This document shows, one piece after another, positions 1-12,819 of a stretch of 64,000 nucleotides of DNA (its first letter is position 1; each line of letters opens with the position of its first letter). This stretch comes from Hermatobates lingyangjiaoensis. Taxonomy: Eukaryota; Arthropoda; Insecta; Hemiptera; Hermatobatidae. The stretch lies in NCBI GenBank assembly GCA_026182355.1, contig JAPFBL010000001.1, positions 744,001-808,000 on the forward strand, in the 5' to 3' direction. A model generated the notes under the pieces. That model was not told the origin of the DNA, searched no databases, and saw nothing but the letters and a program-made list of their open reading frames with translations. The translations under genes were made by a program, and so were the position numbers.

Positions 1-204
1 CAAATTTTTATTTCAAATATCTCTTTTTACAAATAAATTTTGAAGAAGGATTAATAATTAATTTTATAAACAAAACACGTAACTAATACAGATTATTAGC
101 AATACCTAATGTATAGAATACTGAAAACGAAAATATCTTAAACAAAATGTTGTTATACTAACCTCAATTTCTAAAAGTGTAGCAGCACAGTTTGCATTTA
201 TTTT

Positions 205-585
205 TGGTAAATATTAGTTTCTTTGAAGAGGGTTTAGTTTTATTAGGAGACCTTATTGGACAGACTGGGTCGAATGTAAAAGGAGAGAGGGAAATCTGCT
301 TTGAGGCTTGTCAAGTATTTTTGTTTAGAAGGTTGTATCGGAGAAGAGACGAAGTATTGGGACCTGTTTCCCTTTAAAACAAGCAGGGGGATCAAAGAGC
401 CTTTTGAGAAAGGCCCTGCTCTTTCGATATGGGACCCGGTAGCATTACTGGAAAATGCATTACTTCATTTCCACCCACTCACTCTCTCTCTTAGACTTGT
501 TTCTGCCCCTATTTCACCACAGTGCAATTTGTTTCAGTGACCTGCAAAAAGCCCTCATTTCTTACCAGTCCACCTTAAAGGGAAA
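205..585. promoter_or_regulatory. GC-skew island 1 (candidate cis-regulatory element)
   Basis: A GC-richer block in AT-rich sequence. The left part is G-rich on the + strand (19 G to 7 C in 241-300) and the right part is C-rich (8 G to 17 C in 481-540, with a run of CCACCCACTC just before). Short open frames cross it but look like by-products of lower stop-codon density; no known domain appears. The regulatory role is inferred from base composition and from resemblance to the other islands in this window. Confidence 0.4.
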
Positions 586-1285
586 AATTGACCCCAACTG
601 AAAGGGATATCACAAATAAAGAAACAGGTTTTTTTTTTGTTCAATATTACGTCATCATTTTACAAGGGAACTCACTTAGCTTCGTCTGTCTTTGATAAAG
701 TTTATTATTTGCAAATAAGTAAAAAAAAAATAAATTTATTTTTAAAACAAATACAATAATTACTACTCAAAATCAAATTTATTCTCAAATCTAAAGGTAT
801 TTAGTGCCTTCTGAAAGTATTAGTAGTAACATTTTACTTTAACTTTAATTTACCTGAAAATTAAGCAATTATTTGTTAAATACAGACATTGTTAATAAAT
901 TAATCTGCTATCTGAAAAGGCAGGTATTTATCAAAAATAATAGAAGAGAATGATTGTAATAAATTTTACGATTATTTTAATCATCGTAAGAAATATAATG
1001 TTCTCAAAGTATTACTAGTAACATTGTTCTTTAACTCAGGTGAAAATTAAACATTTATTTGTTAAATACGGATATTGTTAATTAATTGAAATATTTATAA
1101 AAAATAGTAAAAGAGTATGATTGTAATAAATTTACAATTATTTTAATTATCGTAAGAAACATAATGCATCATCTAGTGCATAATAAATGTATAATATAAT
1201 GTATTTAAATAGAAAATTACCTAAGCTTTTTAGAAGTTTTTTGTATAAATAGCGTAAATGTAGAACTTAAATATCTACATTTATT
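586..1285. other. AT-rich non-coding sequence with a diverged local duplication
   Basis: No gene is seen. The segments around 795-960 and 1000-1130 look like a diverged duplication: both hold a 'taacatt' stretch, a 'gaaaattaa' stretch, 'tttgttaaatac' and a later 'atgattgtaataaat' in the same order. Nothing else stands out. Confidence 0.4.
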
Positions 1286-1289
1286 TGAA

Positions 1290-1535
1290 AAGTTTTGGAG
1301 GACCGCAGAAGGGAGTTCAATATTTAGAAGGGATATTTAGGGTTGGGAGAGGGTGTTACGACCAGCTCTGACGTCACAGGGGTCTAAAAACTGAAGTAAA
1401 CTCCTACTTGAGTGAGGGCATTTATATATATGTGTATAGAAGTGGTGGGGGTGAAACATCCCTTAGCCAACATTTACCCTCTCCCTACGAATACCTAATA
1501 TAGCCTTCACAAAACCCCTCGACATTGTTTTCCGT
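1290..1535. promoter_or_regulatory. GC-skew island 2, with a CRE-like site
   Basis: The same G-left, C-right design is clear here: 21 G to 8 C in 1321-1380, then 3 G to 24 C in 1461-1520. The palindrome TGACGTCA, a consensus CREB/ATF site, lies at 1369-1376 near the skew switch. No coding frame of note crosses the block. Confidence 0.45.
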
Positions 1536-1539
1536 CCAT

Positions 1540-4500
1540 ATAGACTGTGTTTGTTTTTTGCTTCTCTTTAAAAAGGAATATTTTATTCTTACATCATAGG
1601 CACAGTTATGAGAAGTACATCACATTTATGTATAATTCTGTATTATTCACTGGCAATTTATTAAAAATTAATTATTTAGTTTATCGAAAAGTCATCCTCA
1701 TTTTTGATGTTATTAATATTAAATTTTATTTTTTTACAATATGTTATCACTACAAACAAACACTTCTTTGCTGTATAAGAACAAGATCAAAAAGCTAAGG
1801 TGTCAATCATTTAAGCATCCCAGATATAAGTAAATAATCTATTTATAAAAATCGGTTAAAACTTGATATCCTTGTGTCTCGATATTTCTCATTATAATTT
1901 CTATACCGACGTATAATATTTGTGCTGAGATTTAAACATGTGGGCAACTATCTTGAATACTCATGGTTTGAGGAGATAGCAATACTTACAACTCATTCTA
2001 TCTTAACAATTATTTTGTATTGAATTTTACAAAACTTCAATTCCATTTATAATATTTTTTTTATTTTGAGTTTTTATATTATAAAATAAGGATCTAAGTG
2101 ATTTTTGGATTTTCTTCAATGGGTGCTGAGGGTATATTTGAGTCATTTCAATTTTGCTCATTCTCAATTACTGTGCATCTTATGGTTAGTTAACTTCATG
2201 CTTCCAGATTTATTGCGCTGCAACAAATAAACAGTTTAAAGATTATAAATACATCTCTGTTTATCTAAAGTTTTCCAATACCTTTACCAATATCAGTACT
2301 TGAACGTTCTTTAGAGAAAACAATATAGAGGAACCCAGGACAAATTCTGTTTCAATTGTAAAGAAAGTATATACGATAGACAGTATATTTTATAATCATA
2401 TGAATAGCAACCTAATGTGTTTCTAACAATGGTATTTAATTTAGATGTCTCATTATCCTGTTAAAGCCATTTGATGAACTCAAGTGAGGAGTCAGTTTGT
2501 TCCAGGGAACGACGTACGATATTTTTTGCTAAAATTATTTCAACTTTTCGATTCATATGTTTTCAAAGAGTCTAGTACATGTGGAAATCTGCAAGTAATA
2601 TACTTTTTCATAGCATATACTTTTAAAAGTACTATGACTTGTAATTATTGATGATTTATCAGTGTAATGAAAATTGTACGTACATTGATATCAAAGTAGG
2701 TATGTATTCAAAAGGTTTGCAGAGACGCTGTGGTCCATATCGTTTAACGGCTCGAATTTATATTTCACACGAAAATTGATCTTATAGTGTAGATGTGCGC
2801 TATTGTTTGGGAACAATATTCATGATGTGAAAGTTACTTTTTTGGTCAAAATGTGTTTTTAGACATTTTTTTTCCCTAAACCACTAGCTCTTGAGTCTGG
2901 AAATGTTGATATTACCATTGAAATAACGGGAGAAATAAGAAAAAATCTTCATATTTTTAAAACAACCGATAAAAAAACCGATTGTCGAGTCTGAGAGTTT
3001 ATAAGCAGGCTATAGGCTATACCATTTGACAGATCAGAATTAAATTATACCTAAAAGTAACACATTATATGTGGATGGGTTGAGGACTTATTTGTATTAT
3101 TACATTAACAAAAGGGGCCTTTCTAGTACATTTTATGATTTTAGAAAAAATGTACAAGAGTTCTCAAAGTAGAAACAAACTGAATGTTTTCTGATTTCCA
3201 CAAAAGAGCTCTAATCTGATGAACTGAAGGATCATAAAAATGGCAATGGACACAATGTAAATAGTTTGTTTATCATCTGAGTAACTGGAAACATGGGAAT
3301 ACTACTTGGAAACCACTAAAACCATACAAATATTTTGACTTGTGAAGGGTTTTTGCAATGCTCACCTTACTTTTTATAGGGGTTGTTACTGACAAAGAAA
3401 TCAAGAAGAAAGCAGTTAAAGCATGTCTAAAAGTGCTTGGTCCAATTCGAAAAAGAAAAGCTCATTCCACCTGTACTTATATTTGTAAATAATACTATAT
3501 TTTCAAAGAAAGTATTTAAGAGTATATGTAGAATGTTTGTTAAAAATTTGTTTACTCAACTATTATAAATAGAAGCTGCATTTGATATATCATATCATAT
3601 AAAGAGCGCAGATTTTGTGTCCAGAAGACGTAAAAAACTTTGATCATATTATACCTGCATGAGAGCTAAACACTTCGGAAACGATAAAAATATGTGTCAA
3701 ATCATTTCTAAAACTACAAAAGTGAAGGATACTTTTCCATGCACATTAATGAAGATTATTAAAGACCTTAAAATTGGAAGTTGAATTTAGTTAGAAGAAT
3801 GGAATTCACAATATGACAGTTATGGCAGTTGTGTACAAGTCCGATAAGATTCAGTTCCTCAGTTTAATAATTTTAAAAATATATGTGATTGATCAAGATT
3901 TTGTGTTCCTTATAACCTATAAAAATAACAATAGCCACATATAAACAAATGGTTCATGTTGATTAAAATGTTTATATAGCCACATTATATCAAATAAAAC
4001 AGTTGGTTGTTAACAAGTTTGTATTATGTTTACTAATGGGTTGAGTGTAGGCCACTCCAAATTTTTTGAGTTATCAAGAAAGAAATAATTTTATAAAAAA
4101 AATAACTTTTATAATAGAACACGAAATTCATGTCAGTCGATATTATGGTTGTCAGTTTGAAGTGAGATACTGAAATTAAACCCTTTTCCTTCTTTCCTGA
4201 AAATGAGCTTGCTATTACAGAAAGTTTAAAGGTATATTGTTTGTTGTTTCCTATGTCATTTATGTGGATAATAGACTGTCTTATAACTACCAGAAAGGAT
4301 GCTCATTTTAACAATGTGTATACCATTTGGAGATAAAATGAAACATTTTCTCCAAAAAGTCTTTGTTACGACGTATGCGTCTTCGAATATTTATTGTATA
4401 CTAATTAAGTAAATAAATATGTTACTATGGAATATACTTTAAAGAAGTGAATCAAAAAGATCAGAAATACTGCATTCCAGTGCTACTTTTTTGCTGATTT

Positions 4501-4785
4501 TTTAGTTTTATATAATATACTGTTTGAAACAGAAGTAAATTGTGGGAAATTACAAGCTGCCTTGTTGGTAGGTTATCTTTTGCTAGTTTTATATACAGTC
4601 TTTTGAAGGTTACTCAACAGTAGTAGCACTTTGTTATATTCTATAGATCGTATAAATGTATGGATACGTATGTTCTATGTACTATTCTTTCCTTCTTTCG
4701 AAAAACATATAATGACAACCCAATAATCAAAGGTTAAAAAGCAGCATTTTATTTCACTGCTCATACTATGTAGAACAAAGTAATG
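1540..4785. other. AT-rich non-coding stretch
   Basis: About 3.2 kb with no recognisable gene, RNA gene or element. The open frame at 1547-1798 is low-complexity and F/Y/L-rich, as expected from AT-rich DNA, and has no domain I recognise. Confidence 0.5.
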
Positions 4786-4789
4786 GGTT

Positions 4790-5080
4790 TGTTTGATTTT
4801 GGTGTGAGAAGTATGGAGGTTGTGAGGTGTGGACTGTTTGAGTTAGCCAGGTTTCCTTTGCTGTAGGGAAGAGCGCTGTTGACTTAGACAAACACGAGTG
4901 CTCGAGGTGGGTCAATACGTGGTCAGGCACATGTGTTTATTTATTGATGGACCAGCCCGCTGGCCTCTCACTTCAATTTATCTCCGCTCCCCTTACTACG
5001 TCCCTCCTATTCCGGCCACTTCCTACACTTCCATCCTCCTTTTACTTATCTCCTTTACGACATTACCCCATAAATAAAAC
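4790..5080. promoter_or_regulatory. GC-skew island 3 (strong skew switch)
   Basis: One of the clearest examples. Row 4801-4860 has 24 G and 5 C, and row 4981-5040 has 4 G and 30 C. The switch falls near 4,930-4,960, where an AT-rich core (ATTTATTGATGG) sits between the arms. A short open frame at 4944-5132 is proline- and serine-rich only because of the pyrimidine-rich right arm. Confidence 0.45.
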
Positions 5081-5084
5081 AGCT

Positions 5085-5960
5085 TCTTCCCGCGTAAAAA
5101 AAACCCTCATGATTAATTCCGCAAGTTTGTAAATAAATAAACAGAAAGAAAGTAGAAAATAAATTACTTTCAACTAAAGGAATGTAAACTGTTTTACTAG
5201 ACTAGAAGAATTTGTTCCTGAAACATTTAAATTTAACTATACTTCAATAAAATGATATCGATTTCCAAACTCCTAGTTGAGTGAGATCTTGATTTCATCT
5301 TAAAAAAGGAATGCGAAATACTTAAACAAACTGCTTACAATTTCTCAACAATTTTACCTATCTTGTAGATAGAATTAAAATTTGACAAAGAAATATTCAT
5401 AATTATTTTTTACTCACCTCACTTCTAGTTGCTTGTTTTCTGAAAGAAATGGAGTGTTTGCATATTCGTTTTCTTGTAAAGGTACTAGCTTAAACATTCT
5501 TGAGTTTATAAATGTTAGTTTCTTGATAATGGCGTTCAGATAAAATTCTGACCGATTAAACAATAATTTAGGATTACGTTTGGTATTTAAATTTGATATA
5601 TCAGGATGTTTACTTTGCTATAATTTCTCAGACACCTTCAATAGATTAAACTATCATATTGAAGCTACTTAAATTATAATTACAGAGTTTCATTTTTCTG
5701 TTCTTCTTACTAATAAATATTTATATTTACGAGACCCAGCCCGGTGAACTTAAAAGACAAGAGCAAACTCTCGCTTATTCCCAACCAAATTTATAATGTC
5801 TTTTCAACCATCTGGCCCTCAGATTGGTTGCAGCTATGAATTAACAGATACTACATTTATTTCTTTTGTTAGAAACATGGAACACATCATGGAAGTATTT
5901 CAGTATCACTGACTTAGCTATTCTAAAAAGTTTTCTTTCTGACAATACTATGTTGTTTAA
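5085..5960. other. AT-rich non-coding stretch with a minor C-rich patch
   Basis: No gene is seen. A small C-rich patch at about 5,730-5,830 might be a weak or decayed island, but it lacks a clear G-rich partner. Confidence 0.4.
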
Positions 5961-5961
5961 T

Positions 5962-6060
5962 CATTCTGAGGTAAAATGGATAAACCAACAAAAGTCTCCA
6001 CACAAATGAACTTCATTTGTGTGGAGACATATGTTGGTTTATCCATTTTACCTCAGAATG
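5962..6060. repeat. Near-perfect palindrome, 49-bp arms, 1-nt spacer
   Basis: The left arm (5962-6010) and right arm (6012-6060) are reverse complements at 47 of 49 positions, with a single base (6011) between them. The outer ends read CATTCTGAGG and CCTCAGAATG. Transcribed, it would form one long hairpin. It lacks the TA microsatellites and the ribozyme-like core of the other inverted repeats, so it may instead be a template-switch (fold-back) duplication. The open frame at 6019-6246 runs through it and is not convincing. Confidence 0.9.
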
Positions 6061-7650
6061 AGTAAATACCACACAGTTACGGATTGCACAACTAATGATT
6101 TATGTTGTTTAAGCATTTCTGTAAAACTAAGAACATACGTAAATATTACTGCTCAATATGAACCCTCTCAGGATGAATCTTTTATTATTCCTACAAATAT
6201 TTGCTTTAAAGTGTTTTTCTTTCATATAAACTTACCAATTTGGTGAGCACTTAAAACATGTCGTCTATAGGAAACATACTTTACTATGTGGATGAAGTAA
6301 CAAGAGTGTTATTTGGGATTATTGACAAGCTTGTTAATCAACAAATACTAGCAAAGTTCGTGTTATTTTCAATAATGTAAACCTTATTACCGTAAATAAA
6401 TCAGTATGTATTAAATGTGTTATATTAAACGATTAGTCGAATTAATAATAGTTCGTTGTTTTCTAACGCTTTCAATGATGCCACGTTGCTTTGTTCCAAG
6501 CCAGAGAAGGAACAAATGCCAATTTGGATGGTTTATATTATTAATTAAGCCATACACTTAGGTGTAACTTCTCTGTAGATCTCACGGTGTCATCCACATG
6601 ACTTCAGAATCAATTTTTGACATTCTTAGCTTCTAAGTTATTTTTTTATTGTTCACAATGTTTGATTTTCTAAAGTAGTTTGATGACAATCAGCTAGTAA
6701 GAAATAAAATGAATCAATTAACCTCAAATTGAAATAATATTTTGCAAAAATTATAATTATCAAGGAGGTTTTTAACAATAGTGATATCATTAATCTATAA
6801 AAAAAATAAAAGCAAATGTTTAGTTTAATATAATTATAAAATTGTGCAGCATTAAGCAGCTGGGCGTTCTCTTTGAACAACCCCTTGTAGACTTTAATTC
6901 CAGTTGACATTTATTCTGGTATTAACTTAATTCTTGTCATAACATCCAAAGTCGCCTGATCCTTATTTAGGTTGACCCTAAGTCCGCTGGGCGGACTTTG
7001 TCTATTTGTTCCAGGTATTAGTTAGCAGGTAAATACAAACTTAATGCATTTAATTAGTTTACCTTTCACAAACCCTAATCTCCTAATATTATACTCTCAA
7101 GTAATTATTAACTAATATTCAACTATGTATTTTGTTATTCTATATTAACATTATCAATTTCCAGAAACTCATTGAGTTAATTAATGGAAGTTTAGATTTG
7201 TTTCTCTATTACCTTGACTTAGTTTACCACATAGAAAAAAGGGTAATCCAAGTGTTTTTCTGTATATTTTAATTCTATTGGCCATTTTTTGATATTTCAA
7301 CATTGATTTTCACTGTATGTAAATAAATTTATTTCACCAAAATTATTTACAATTACAAAACATGCATATTACGAATATGGTGAAATAGAATTGAGGTTGC
7401 AACTGTTATTATTCGTTATACTAGCGTAGGGCATATGGACATAGGATAAGGTACTGGTCTTATAATCTTATAAAAATCTTAATTATAAGAATATTTTTAT
7501 AATTAATGGAATAAACACATTTTCCTAATAATTTAAGACTCTTTAACTTAGTAAAAATGGTAAATCAGCGTTTACATACTGTAATACTGTATTATTATAA
7601 TGAAAAGATAATTGAGAGAGTGAGTCTTTGTTATGTTTCAGTCTATGTGT
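6061..7650. other. AT-rich stretch with one small GC-rich hairpin
   Basis: No gene is seen. The only structure is a perfect 8-bp stem with a 3-nt loop at 6980-6998 (AAGTCCGC / GCGGACTT) in otherwise AT-rich DNA. The minus-strand frame at 6653-6910 has no recognisable domain. Confidence 0.45.
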
Positions 7651-7657
7651 CACAGTT

Positions 7658-7660
<3 letters not shown>

Positions 7661-7712
<52 letters not shown>
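7661..7712. repeat. (TA)26 microsatellite
   Basis: An uninterrupted TA dinucleotide run. It lies about 40 bp to the left of the inverted repeat at 7751-8051, which is flanked by another TA run on its right. Confidence 0.95.
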
Positions 7713-7713
<1 letters not shown>

Positions 7714-7750
7714 TAATAAATTCTTGGCCGTGTGACAAGAATTTAATTTT

Positions 7751-8041
7751 TATATACAATTAAAAAAGGATAGATCGTGATGCGGTCAGTTTCTTCCACT
7801 TTCAATTCAAGCTCTCATTGCCGATGTTTCGATTTTATTTAAAATCTTTTTCCAAAGACCTACAAACAGAGCGAACCAAGGTGTTTTCAATGTTTTAAAA
7901 AATGTACATATTAAAATTCTTGTTTTCCTCTGTTTGTAGGCCTTTGGAAAAAGATTTTAAATAAAATCGAAACGTCGGCAATGAGAGTTTGAATTGAAAG
8001 TGGAAGAAACTGACCGCATCCCGATCTATCCTTTTTTAGTT

Positions 8042-8051
<10 letters not shown>
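7751..8051. mobile_element. Inverted-repeat element with ~120-bp arms between TA runs (Penelope-like terminal repeat pair?)
   Basis: The left arm (about 7751-7871) and right arm (7928-8051) are reverse complements with few mismatches, around a loop of roughly 56 nt. The right arm carries GATTTTAAATAAAATC, which can fold on itself, followed directly by GAAACGTC. A similar block, diverged, occurs on the minus strand at 60,110-60,240. Head-to-head terminal repeats at TA-rich targets are typical of Penelope-like retroelements, but no coding part is present, so this could equally be a foldback MITE. Confidence 0.6.

Positions 8052-8075
<24 letters not shown>
8044..8075. repeat. TA microsatellite
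   Basis: A TA run that starts at the end of the right arm of the inverted repeat at 7751-8051. Confidence 0.95.
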
Positions 8076-8080
<5 letters not shown>

Positions 8081-8879
8081 CATTGAACATAGAAAAATGG
8101 ACCTAGAAAGATTTAGGAGACTAGTTTCCCTTATTCCCAGCACTTCAAACTCCTCTATTTCCCACTCCATCTTTACCGCAACATTTTTCAACTTCTCACT
8201 ACTTTTTCTTAACTAAACTTGCACCATCTTTCTTTGTGTCTTTTTTCTCTGAGGAGGAACCGTAGTACAAAATCATAGATAGCATTTATATTTTTTACAT
8301 TGGTTTTTATTACTACATCACATTTTCGTAATATGTAATATGAATACAGTATTTTTCTTTATCAAAGCTTAGTCCAGCGATCCAAACGCGGTTTGTTCCA
8401 CATAGATACTGCATGTATGTGTATGCATGTAAACGCAGAGATGTGTATATTATGACTGAAATATAGAAAATCGCTTTTATTTATCCTGAGGAGTACAGAT
8501 TTTTGCAGACAATCATTGAACTGGTGTAAAGAATACGTAGTAAAGACATCAGTATTTTTCGATAACTTTCCTTTCTTACTATAATTTAATCCTAGGATTC
8601 ATGAAAAACAATTCAACAAATTATAGAATATATTAAAATGGTTCTAATACGACAAGAATTTAACAACATTATTCTGTTGAAATGACAACCATTTTTTATT
8701 ATAAAAAATTGAAATAGTAAAAAGTTATACCCGATGTGGAGGATTAATTTTTTCAGGCAGATGTTTTAGTCATGTTTAAGGTTCAAAGTTAACAGAGCGT
8801 GGAAACTGAGGAACAACTAGATGTTGCCTGTTTGGTGTCACTTTTTCAATGCGACAGTAAAAATAAATATATATGGTTT

Positions 8880-9180
8880 TGGAGGGAGGCAGGTGTCGCT
8901 TCTTGCGTCTAACCCTTTCCCCTCCACCTCGCAATAAATAGTCTCCCTGCGATAAATTTATTGCCTTATACAGTCACACCCCTGGGCGCAGTTTTTTTGT
9001 CATATTACATAGATATTCGGTCAAGCGGCAAAACAGCCCTGCGTGCAGAATTTCACGCGCTCATTTCTGTATCGGCTGGTTCTAATCGATTAGACTGCTG
9101 GCCTTCCTTCCGCGAATGAAAATTATTTCCCTTCCGGCACAGTCCTCTTATATATTACACATCACTTCCCCAAACATTAA
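8880..9180. promoter_or_regulatory. GC-skew island 4, with a paired homeodomain-like palindrome
   Basis: A short G-rich left edge (GGAGGGAGGCAGG near 8,880) passes into a long C-richer right part ending near 9,170. The exact 12-bp palindrome CTAATCGATTAG lies at 9082-9093. TAAT-N2-ATTA is the form bound by dimers of Paired-class homeodomains. Two 'GCGATAAATTT' or 'GCAATAAATA' A/T-rich motifs lie in the middle. The skew switch is less symmetric than in islands 2, 3 and 12. Confidence 0.45.
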
Positions 9181-9248
9181 ATCACGTTAAAACTACAATT
9201 TTTAAAATATTTTAATTGATTTTGAAAAATCACTCATACATACGTTTC

Positions 9249-9424
9249 AATGATCAAACCACAATGTGAAATGGGAAAACAAGACTAACTTTCTACCCCA
9301 ACAAACGGTATTCGTCAGAGTCAAAAATCTAGAGTTAGATTTTTGTCAGAGTTGACAAAGACCGCTTGTTACGGTTGAAAGATCTTAGCCATTTTTTCCC
9401 ATTTCATGTTGTGGTTTGATCATT
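9249..9424. mobile_element. Hairpin element, family 'GATCAAACCACA'
   Basis: The outer arms begin AATGATCAAACCACA and end TGTGGTTTGATCATT, and pairing continues inward for about 80 bp per side to a centre near 9,335. The right arm holds ACCGCTTGTTACGGT followed by TGAAAG, a short stem-loop. Related copies occur at 20,449-20,611 (complete), 47,645-47,730 (left half) and about 33,865-33,920 (remnant). No open frame. I read it as a non-autonomous foldback element; the class is uncertain. Confidence 0.7.
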
Positions 9425-9429
9425 AAAAT

Positions 9430-12400
9430 TTATGTGAAATCTTGTATATATACATTTCAACATGGAGCGCACACGTATCACCACAAGTCAGGAGTTTATT
9501 TATTCCGATGGAAAAATTAATTTTTCAGTGAGAAATCTATAAATATTAAATTCCATTAAAGTTTTATTTTTAAGAAGTATCTTGCCCTAAACAATAGATT
9601 TATTGAGTATTTTTTACTTTACTTTAATTAAAGCATAATAAAAGTGAGGAAATTTTATTTCAAAATGTTGACAAATTTTCAAGTTTTCAGATTTCTTGAG
9701 TCTATTTTTGAAGTTTATTTCATGATATCTTAGAGTAAATGTATCTAAAACTCTAAGCTTGAAAACAAGCTAGAGATTACACATTTTGTCGTACACAACC
9801 CAAAAGTAGTCGTTACGGTGCATGTGACCAGTATTTTTGACAAATATTGCTTAATATGAAGAGTACTTCAAATGATATTAGACTATTGAAAGGGTTAATT
9901 TAACCTTAATTTAGAAAGATCCGAAAATGCAAAAATAAACTTCTAATAATCTCTAACTCTTTTAATAGTAATTTTTAATTTTAATTTTAATTTTATTTTA
10001 CTTTTAATTTTAAGCATTTTACCATCATGTTTGTCCTTGTATTTGCTTGATAATAACTTGAGAATAGAGAGTGTGACTTAAATGTATTGCGTTTAAAGCA
10101 ACATGAAAATCCAAAAAAAGTATGTTTTGAAATTGAAAACCTTCTATATAAGTTATTTTCCGGTTATTTGTCAGCAGCCAGGTATGGTACATTAGTAAGT
10201 CAATAATGGTGTTTTTTTCTTACATTAAATAAATACTCATGAAAATCTTGTTTTGTACAAAAAGAGGTTCAATGCTTCTATATTCAAAGAAATTAAATTA
10301 AAATGTATATAATCATAGACTATGTCAAGTAGATGATAGCTATTACTTATTATCTTTAAAAATAATTAATGCATTATACTTAGTAAAGTAATGTTAATAG
10401 TATTATATGGTAATATACATATAAAATATTATGTATAATATTATATATAGTATTTCATAGAAAGAGTATTATTAGTATAAATTACAATAATTACAATTTA
10501 TTTTTATAATTACCTACAACAATATACTAATATTTAAAAATATGTAATGAATTGTTATATTTGATTACAGTATATTGCTGATAGATAAACGATCAATTAT
10601 ATTTGGCGTAGTGGAGGCTAGAATGCAATTAGTTTGTCAGAACTTGAAGCTATTATTGGTAACTTTCATTTATTGCAAGTTTAACCAATCAATAATTGTG
10701 AGAGCTGTCAACTGGCCACAGAGCTCTCAGTCATTAACTTTAAGTCAAATGGTCGTTCAAAGTGTGCTTTTTTACTTCACTGACTACACTTCTCAATGAG
10801 GCATTTCTTTGAACAAATCAAGCTAATTCTACTCATTTTGAGATTAAAACTAATATTTAATATATTTATATTTAATATAAAAGCAGACTATATTTATTTT
10901 TCTTATTAAAATTTTAATTATAATATATAGTACATCATGAATGATAAACATAAATAACACGCATACCATTATATAAGATAGACAGTTATATACTTTTCAC
11001 TGAAAAGCTTGAGTACATAAAGAGAGTTTAACTTAACATTATTACAGATCAAGATAAAATGACATAATTAAAGATAGGTTTTTACATAAAATAATATACA
11101 TAATTATTCACACATAAGTTCTTATACATAAGTAGTTATATATTTATGAATGTGAGTGTACATATATACAAATTATGAGAGTGCTTCCCACTGAGAATAA
11201 TCTTACCATATGATTTTAATGGCTTCTGAAAAGGGTCATATTTGGGATTTTTTTACTCAATCTTATCTTATCTGAGTCATGCAGATTTTTTTCTTATTGT
11301 GTTTAATTTTGTTTAAATTTTAGTTGGTACCGTGTTTTTTAGAATTGTTCTAATTTTATCTCTTTATTCCATGTTATTTCACTTTATTTACTACTTTCCT
11401 TTTTTTCTTTTTTTTATTATTATTTCACTCTCTTCTCAATTATATTCGCTGCTACCTTTTTCTTTATCATCTGTCTCTTCCGCATTTCATTCCCTTTTTT
11501 TTGTTGACGATGGTCATATTTTTGGTGATTGTCTTATATATGCACTGTGGTAACCTATACATGAATCTTGTTCTTAAAAAAGCAATTTTACACTACCTGA
11601 AGATTGTCTATTGCCATCCATTCCTTGAAGTCTATTAGCGTCACTTGGTTTTTCAATAACAATGTCCTCTCTTGTTGTGGTAGTAGTAGTACGGTTTCTT
11701 GAAACTGTTTTGAATTGTTTCTTCCGAAACATTTTTCCAAGTCATGTCAAACCAAATTTTCAAACAAAATTCGACTTCAGTCTTTTCCAGTCTGTCTTTT
11801 CTTTTGTATAACAAATTTTAGTTTCCTTTGATATCTATGTCAAGGCTTGTGTGGCGTTTTAAAATTTTGCATAGAAACGGCTAACATATTTCCAGTTTTG
11901 CAGCAACCTTACGTTACCGTATCTTAGGCACCTTATCATACCTGTCTAAAATTGCAGCTTTGCTTTGATGCTTAAAGTTCCGCGTTTCTTTATCTTAAAG
12001 GGGTAAGAAAATCAATGAAAACAAAAAAGTCACTATCACGGATCCTTTGCTCTATGCGTCAGTTTGCTTCTCTGTTAGAAGTAACTGAAACTGTGGTGAC
12101 AGTTAAGAAAGCAGAAAACTAAAAACGAGAATTGAGATAAGGAAATCCTATCTCTTGCCTTAGCAGAGATAAAATTGAGATTCTTAAAGGAAGTTTTCGC
12201 TGTTCATTTACCCTGGCACTGAACTCAACAAAAAAAAAACACCTGGTTTGTAAATAAATTGATAACAATATCGTTGTTCTGATCACAATAAGCGATATAT
12301 TTTTAATGCTTATTGTATGTTGTGGCAGGGTTCAGGAATTCCAATGATATTAACCGATTGATAACATTATCAGTATTATGTTAAGCGCCTTCCAATGTAT

Positions 12401-12815
12401 ATTGCATAACAATTACTGCAACATTTTTCTTCTGTGATAATGGTAATTTGTTGTTGTTTCTTTTTTATTATCGCCACCTCATATTGAATACACATGGCAG
12501 CAATATAAGTAACACTGCGATATATTAAAGCAGAAGCAGCGTACGCACAACAGTTTTATGCGAAATTTTACTGTTCTACAATAATAACAAACATGAAAAT
12601 AAATATTGTAATATTATTTGTACAATCATAATATATGGGGCTTAAATGAATTGTTAAAGAAAAGAGAATTTATTACCAGGACATCTAGCTACAAATCAAC
12701 TCTTATTCTCCAGAGGGTAATGACAATAGAGTTACCTTTTTTCGAACTTTTAAAATTATTGAGTAAATAGGTATTGTGTTTCCCCTGTTATACATAAGTT
12801 ACAGAGTAAGGAAAA
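9430..12815. other. AT-rich non-coding stretch
   Basis: No gene is seen. A pentamer-like run of AATTT/TTTTA units lies at about 9,961-10,013. The open frames at 10,575-10,799 and 11,332-11,553 have no recognisable domain; the second is F/L/S-rich from T-rich DNA. Confidence 0.45.
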
Positions 12816-12819
12816 ACAT

